DNA from: Acidobacteriota bacterium
GTDB taxonomy: Bacteria; Acidobacteriota; Vicinamibacteria; Vicinamibacterales; UBA8438
DNA length: 7,495 nucleotides
Direction: 5' to 3'
Assembly: GCA_011523485.1 (NCBI GenBank)
Contig: WTGR01000354.1
Span: forward strand, 1-7,495
Part shown: in pieces, positions 5,658 to 7,495 of the stretch
Layout: each line of letters opens with the position of its first letter
Numbering within the stretch: the first letter of the stretch is position 1
The notes under the pieces: generated by a model
Told to the model about the DNA's origin: nothing
Databases searched by the model: none
Seen by the model: the letters and a program-made list of their open reading frames with translations, nothing else
Made by a program: the position numbers and the translations under genes

Positions 5658-7060
5658 CGCGCGGCCCTCCCCGCAGGGGCGATGTCGATGCGCTCGCCCC
5701 AGGGCTCGCGGTTCCAGTCGGTCGGAGGGGTCGAGTAGTTCACCCAGACCGTGGGAAATGAAGGCTCCGTCTCTGGGTAGAGAGAGCACTCCATGTCCGT
5801 GAAATACAGGCAGACCGCCGGCCGGAGCCCCTGCTCGTCGAGCCACGCGAACCCCGGCCGGAAGTCGGTGCCGCCGCGCCCCTTGACGGCGATCTCCTCG
5901 GGCAGATCGTCGGGCGCGTACTCCGCCGCGTCCTGCACCGCCGCGTCGACCTGAAGCACGATGACGCTCTCGGGCCCGATCTCGGCGGCGACCTCGCGCA
6001 ACTCGGCCCAGAACTCGGCCAGGGTCTCCGCCGGCAGCGAGCCCGAGGTGTCGATGATGACGGCGATTGCCTCCATGCCCTCTGAGCGGATCGAGGGCAG
6101 GTAGAGGCCCGAGTCGATGAACCGCCGGTTGGGCACGCTCCAGCTGTAGTCGCTATTCGCTGCGTCGGTCATGTAGCGGCGCAGCAGCGTGCGCCAGTCG
6201 AGCGTGCTGGCATGGGCGCCCTTTACGGTCTCCTCGACCCGGCCCGGCACCTTGCCTTCGGCGCGGGCGATGTTGAGCGCCTGGTGCATCGCCTCGTCCC
6301 ACGCCTGCTCCTCGGCGGCGACGTCCACCGGGGCCTCGCCAGAATCTCCGTCCTCGCTGGCGCGGGCACCGGCGTCCATGACCTCTCCGGTGGCGGAAGG
6401 GTCGTGGCTCGGTGGGGCATCGGAATTGGCATTTTCACCCTGGCCGTTGCTGTTCTGGCCTTGGGCGTCACCGTCCTGTGCGCCCGCGTCGTCAGCGCTG
6501 GCGGCCTCGGCCAGATCGTCGCTATCGTCGGCGGAACCGGACGGATCGCCGGTGCCGTCGTCATCGCCGTCCGGCGAGGATTCCCCGGCGGCCGGCGCGC
6601 CAGTACCGGCGGCTCCGGAGGATGGGTCGCCGTCATCCCCGGAATCGCCGTCCTCGGGGGCCGGCAGGCGATCGTAGGCCTGCTCGACGCTGAGGTCGTC
6701 CCACGCTTCCGCGTCGGGCGGCAGCGTGAACCCGGCGTCGCGAATGAGCGCGTGGGTGACGAGTTGGGAGGCCATCTGCCAGCGCTCCGGGTCGCGTTCG
6801 CCCCGCCGCGTGTGGTGCTTGAGCGCGCACGCCATCACCACCCGCGCCATCGCTGTCTCGATCAGGTGCGCCTCGGTCTCCGCGACCCAGCGGGGCGAGT
6901 ACCGGATCTCGTGGCCGTCCGTCGCCAGCGTCTCGCGCGTGGGATCGGGCCGGAGCGGGAGCCGCAGCACCAGGCTCCCGAAGAAGGGCTGCTTGCGCAG
7001 CAACTCCGTCACGCAGTCGCTGACGCGGAGCGCGGACTCGCTGAGTACGCGGGCGGTCAT
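5654..7060 (-). CDS. VWA-like / DUF2201-type protein with degenerate metallopeptidase site, 468 residues
   Basis: Residues about 10-130 match the layout of the putative metallopeptidase domain that precedes VWA-like (DUF2201) domains. Recognisable parts are CALKHHTRRGERDPERW (78-94) and IRDAGFTLP (106-114). The usual HExxH at 73-77 reads RVVMA here, so zinc ligands and catalytic Glu are absent. Residues 134-248 are a long Asp/Gly/Ser/Ala-rich acidic linker with an Asn/Gln-rich patch (198-214). Residues 329-468 form the VWA domain. Its MIDAS motif appears intact: DTSGS (337-341), T398 in GRGGTDF, and D422 in LYFTDME. The family often works with MoxR/CobS-like AAA+ ATPases, and relatives are sometimes labelled CobT because of the shared VWA layout. 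No cobalamin genes are seen here. The ATG at 7058-7060 forms TGATG with the upstream stop and has GGAGG seven bases before it. The likely role is a cytoplasmic metal-dependent scaffold or adaptor (inference). Confidence 0.85.
   Translation of the reverse strand: MTARVLSESALRVSDCVTELLRKQPFFGSLVLRLPLRPDPTRETLATDGHEIRYSPRWVAETEAHLIETAMARVVMACALKHHTRRGERDPERWQMASQLVTHALIRDAGFTLPPDAEAWDDLSVEQAYDRLPAPEDGDSGDDGDPSSGAAGTGAPAAGESSPDGDDDGTGDPSGSADDSDDLAEAASADDAGAQDGDAQGQNSNGQGENANSDAPPSHDPSATGEVMDAGARASEDGDSGEAPVDVAAEEQAWDEAMHQALNIARAEGKVPGRVEETVKGAHASTLDWRTLLRRYMTDAANSDYSWSVPNRRFIDSGLYLPSIRSEGMEAIAVIIDTSGSLPAETLAEFWAELREVAAEIGPESVIVLQVDAAVQDAAEYAPDDLPEEIAVKGRGGTDFRPGFAWLDEQGLRPAVCLYFTDMECSLYPETEPSFPTVWVNYSTPPTDWNREPWGERIDIAPAGRAAR
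5665..5672 (-). promoter_or_regulatory. Ribosome binding site of the 74-residue gene
   Basis: GGGGAGGG on the minus strand, seven bases before the GTG at 5657, inside the last codons of the VWA gene. It decides the short GTG start over the upstream in-frame ATG at 5846. Confidence 0.7.
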
Positions 7061-7495
7061 CAGGCGGCCTCCCGCACCGGCTCTTCGGCGGGCTCTTGCG
7101 TGCGTCCGCCGAAGTACCCCGCGAACTTCTCCGCGAGCGCGTCGGCGTCCCGCTTGACCTGCGCGCGGGCGGCGGGGTCGAAGGTCTTGGACGGCCTGAG
7201 TGCGTCGGGCTCGACGCTGGCGATCTTCTCCTTCACCTGCGCGCAGAGCTGCGCCAGGGCCTCGTCGCCGAAGATGTTGAGGCGCGGCACCACGTCCACC
7301 AGGTCGCGGATGTTCGAGATCATCGTGTCGCGGAACACCAGCGGCTTGCCCTCGTCGTCCTCCCGCAGCCGCTCGGAGACCCGTTCGACGGCCTCGCCGA
7401 AGCGGCGGTAGAGATCGCCAACCGCGCCGTGAAGCTGTTCCTCGATGTGGCTCTCGATGTCGCGCTTCACCCGCTCGGTGTCGTCCGAGGCGAGC
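7060..7495 (-). CDS. DUF3150-like protein, C-terminal fragment (runs off right edge)
   Basis: The frame is open to base 7495, so the true start lies outside; an internal GTG at 7470 is not a convincing start because in-frame coding sequence continues above it. The 144 visible residues are mostly helical and charged (IESHIEEQLHGAVGDLYRRF, AVERVSERLREDD). The segment FRDTMISNIRDLVDVVPRLN, with NIFGDEAL following, resembles from memory the C-terminal part of DUF3150 proteins, which have no known function and often sit between a CobS-like AAA+ ATPase and a VWA protein on phages, plasmids and integrative elements. The order here, immediately before a VWA gene with a 1-base TGATG overlap, agrees with that. 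The remainder of the gene, and probably the AAA+ gene, should lie to the right. Confidence 0.6.
   Translation of the reverse strand, partial: LASDDTERVKRDIESHIEEQLHGAVGDLYRRFGEAVERVSERLREDDEGKPLVFRDTMISNIRDLVDVVPRLNIFGDEALAQLCAQVKEKIASVEPDALRPSKTFDPAARAQVKRDADALAEKFAGYFGGRTQEPAEEPVREAA
7068..7072 (-). promoter_or_regulatory. Ribosome binding site of the VWA gene
   Basis: GGAGG on the minus strand, seven bases before the ATG at 7060, within the final codons of the DUF3150-like gene. It supports the TGATG overlapping start and coupled translation. Confidence 0.65.

Noticed and set aside
5654..7060. Naming the VWA protein as the cobaltochelatase subunit CobT
   Set aside because: The resemblance is the general acidic-linker plus VWA layout. 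There is no cobalamin gene context, and the DUF2201-type N-terminal domain points to a different family.
1..7495. tRNA, rRNA, CRISPR array, insertion sequence or attachment site
   Set aside because: I looked for regularly spaced repeats, terminal inverted repeats flanking a transposase and tRNA-like cloverleaf sequence, and saw none.

Overview
The window is very GC-rich, and every gene I can support lies on the minus strand, so the region is read from high to low coordinates. The base composition, strong GGAGG ribosome binding sites, GTG/ATG overlaps and protein families suggest an accessory region (plasmid, integrative element or similar) of an alphaproteobacterium or a comparable high-GC proteobacterium. 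The taxonomic call is inference: no rRNA, tRNA or replication gene is present. Long plus-strand open frames exist across the window but look like composition shadows.

Layout in transcription order. (1) The right edge holds the C-terminal part of a DUF3150-like protein (7060-7495). It overlaps by one base (TGATG) a 468-residue VWA/DUF2201-type protein (5654-7060). That gene overlaps by four bases (GTGA) a small 74-residue unknown (5433-5657). (2) After a 120-base gap comes an 810-residue ParB/KorB-type protein (2880-5312) with a long acidic, Ala/Pro/Asp-rich tail. (3) After an 84-base gap with a perfect 13-bp GC hairpin comes a 581-residue GHKL-type ATP-binding protein (1050-2795). It overlaps by four bases (GTGA) a 159-residue unknown protein (574-1053). 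(4) A 71-residue unknown (199-414) follows, and then the first 34 codons of a DUF6573-like protein (1-104) that leaves the window at the left.

The gene set resembles blocks seen on mobile elements, where a CobS/MoxR-like AAA+ ATPase, a DUF3150 protein and a VWA protein travel together. The AAA+ partner would be expected just beyond the right edge. ParB without a visible ParA, plus a GHKL ATPase, suggests a DNA-processing, maintenance or regulatory module rather than simple partition. No substrate or phenotype can be read from the sequence.

The most notable observations are two. The 71-residue protein is largely a free-standing copy of the last 41 structured residues of the GHKL ATPase (18 of 41 identical by hand, no gaps). 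The VWA protein has lost the HExxH zinc site usual in the DUF2201 metallopeptidase domain while keeping an intact MIDAS metal site.
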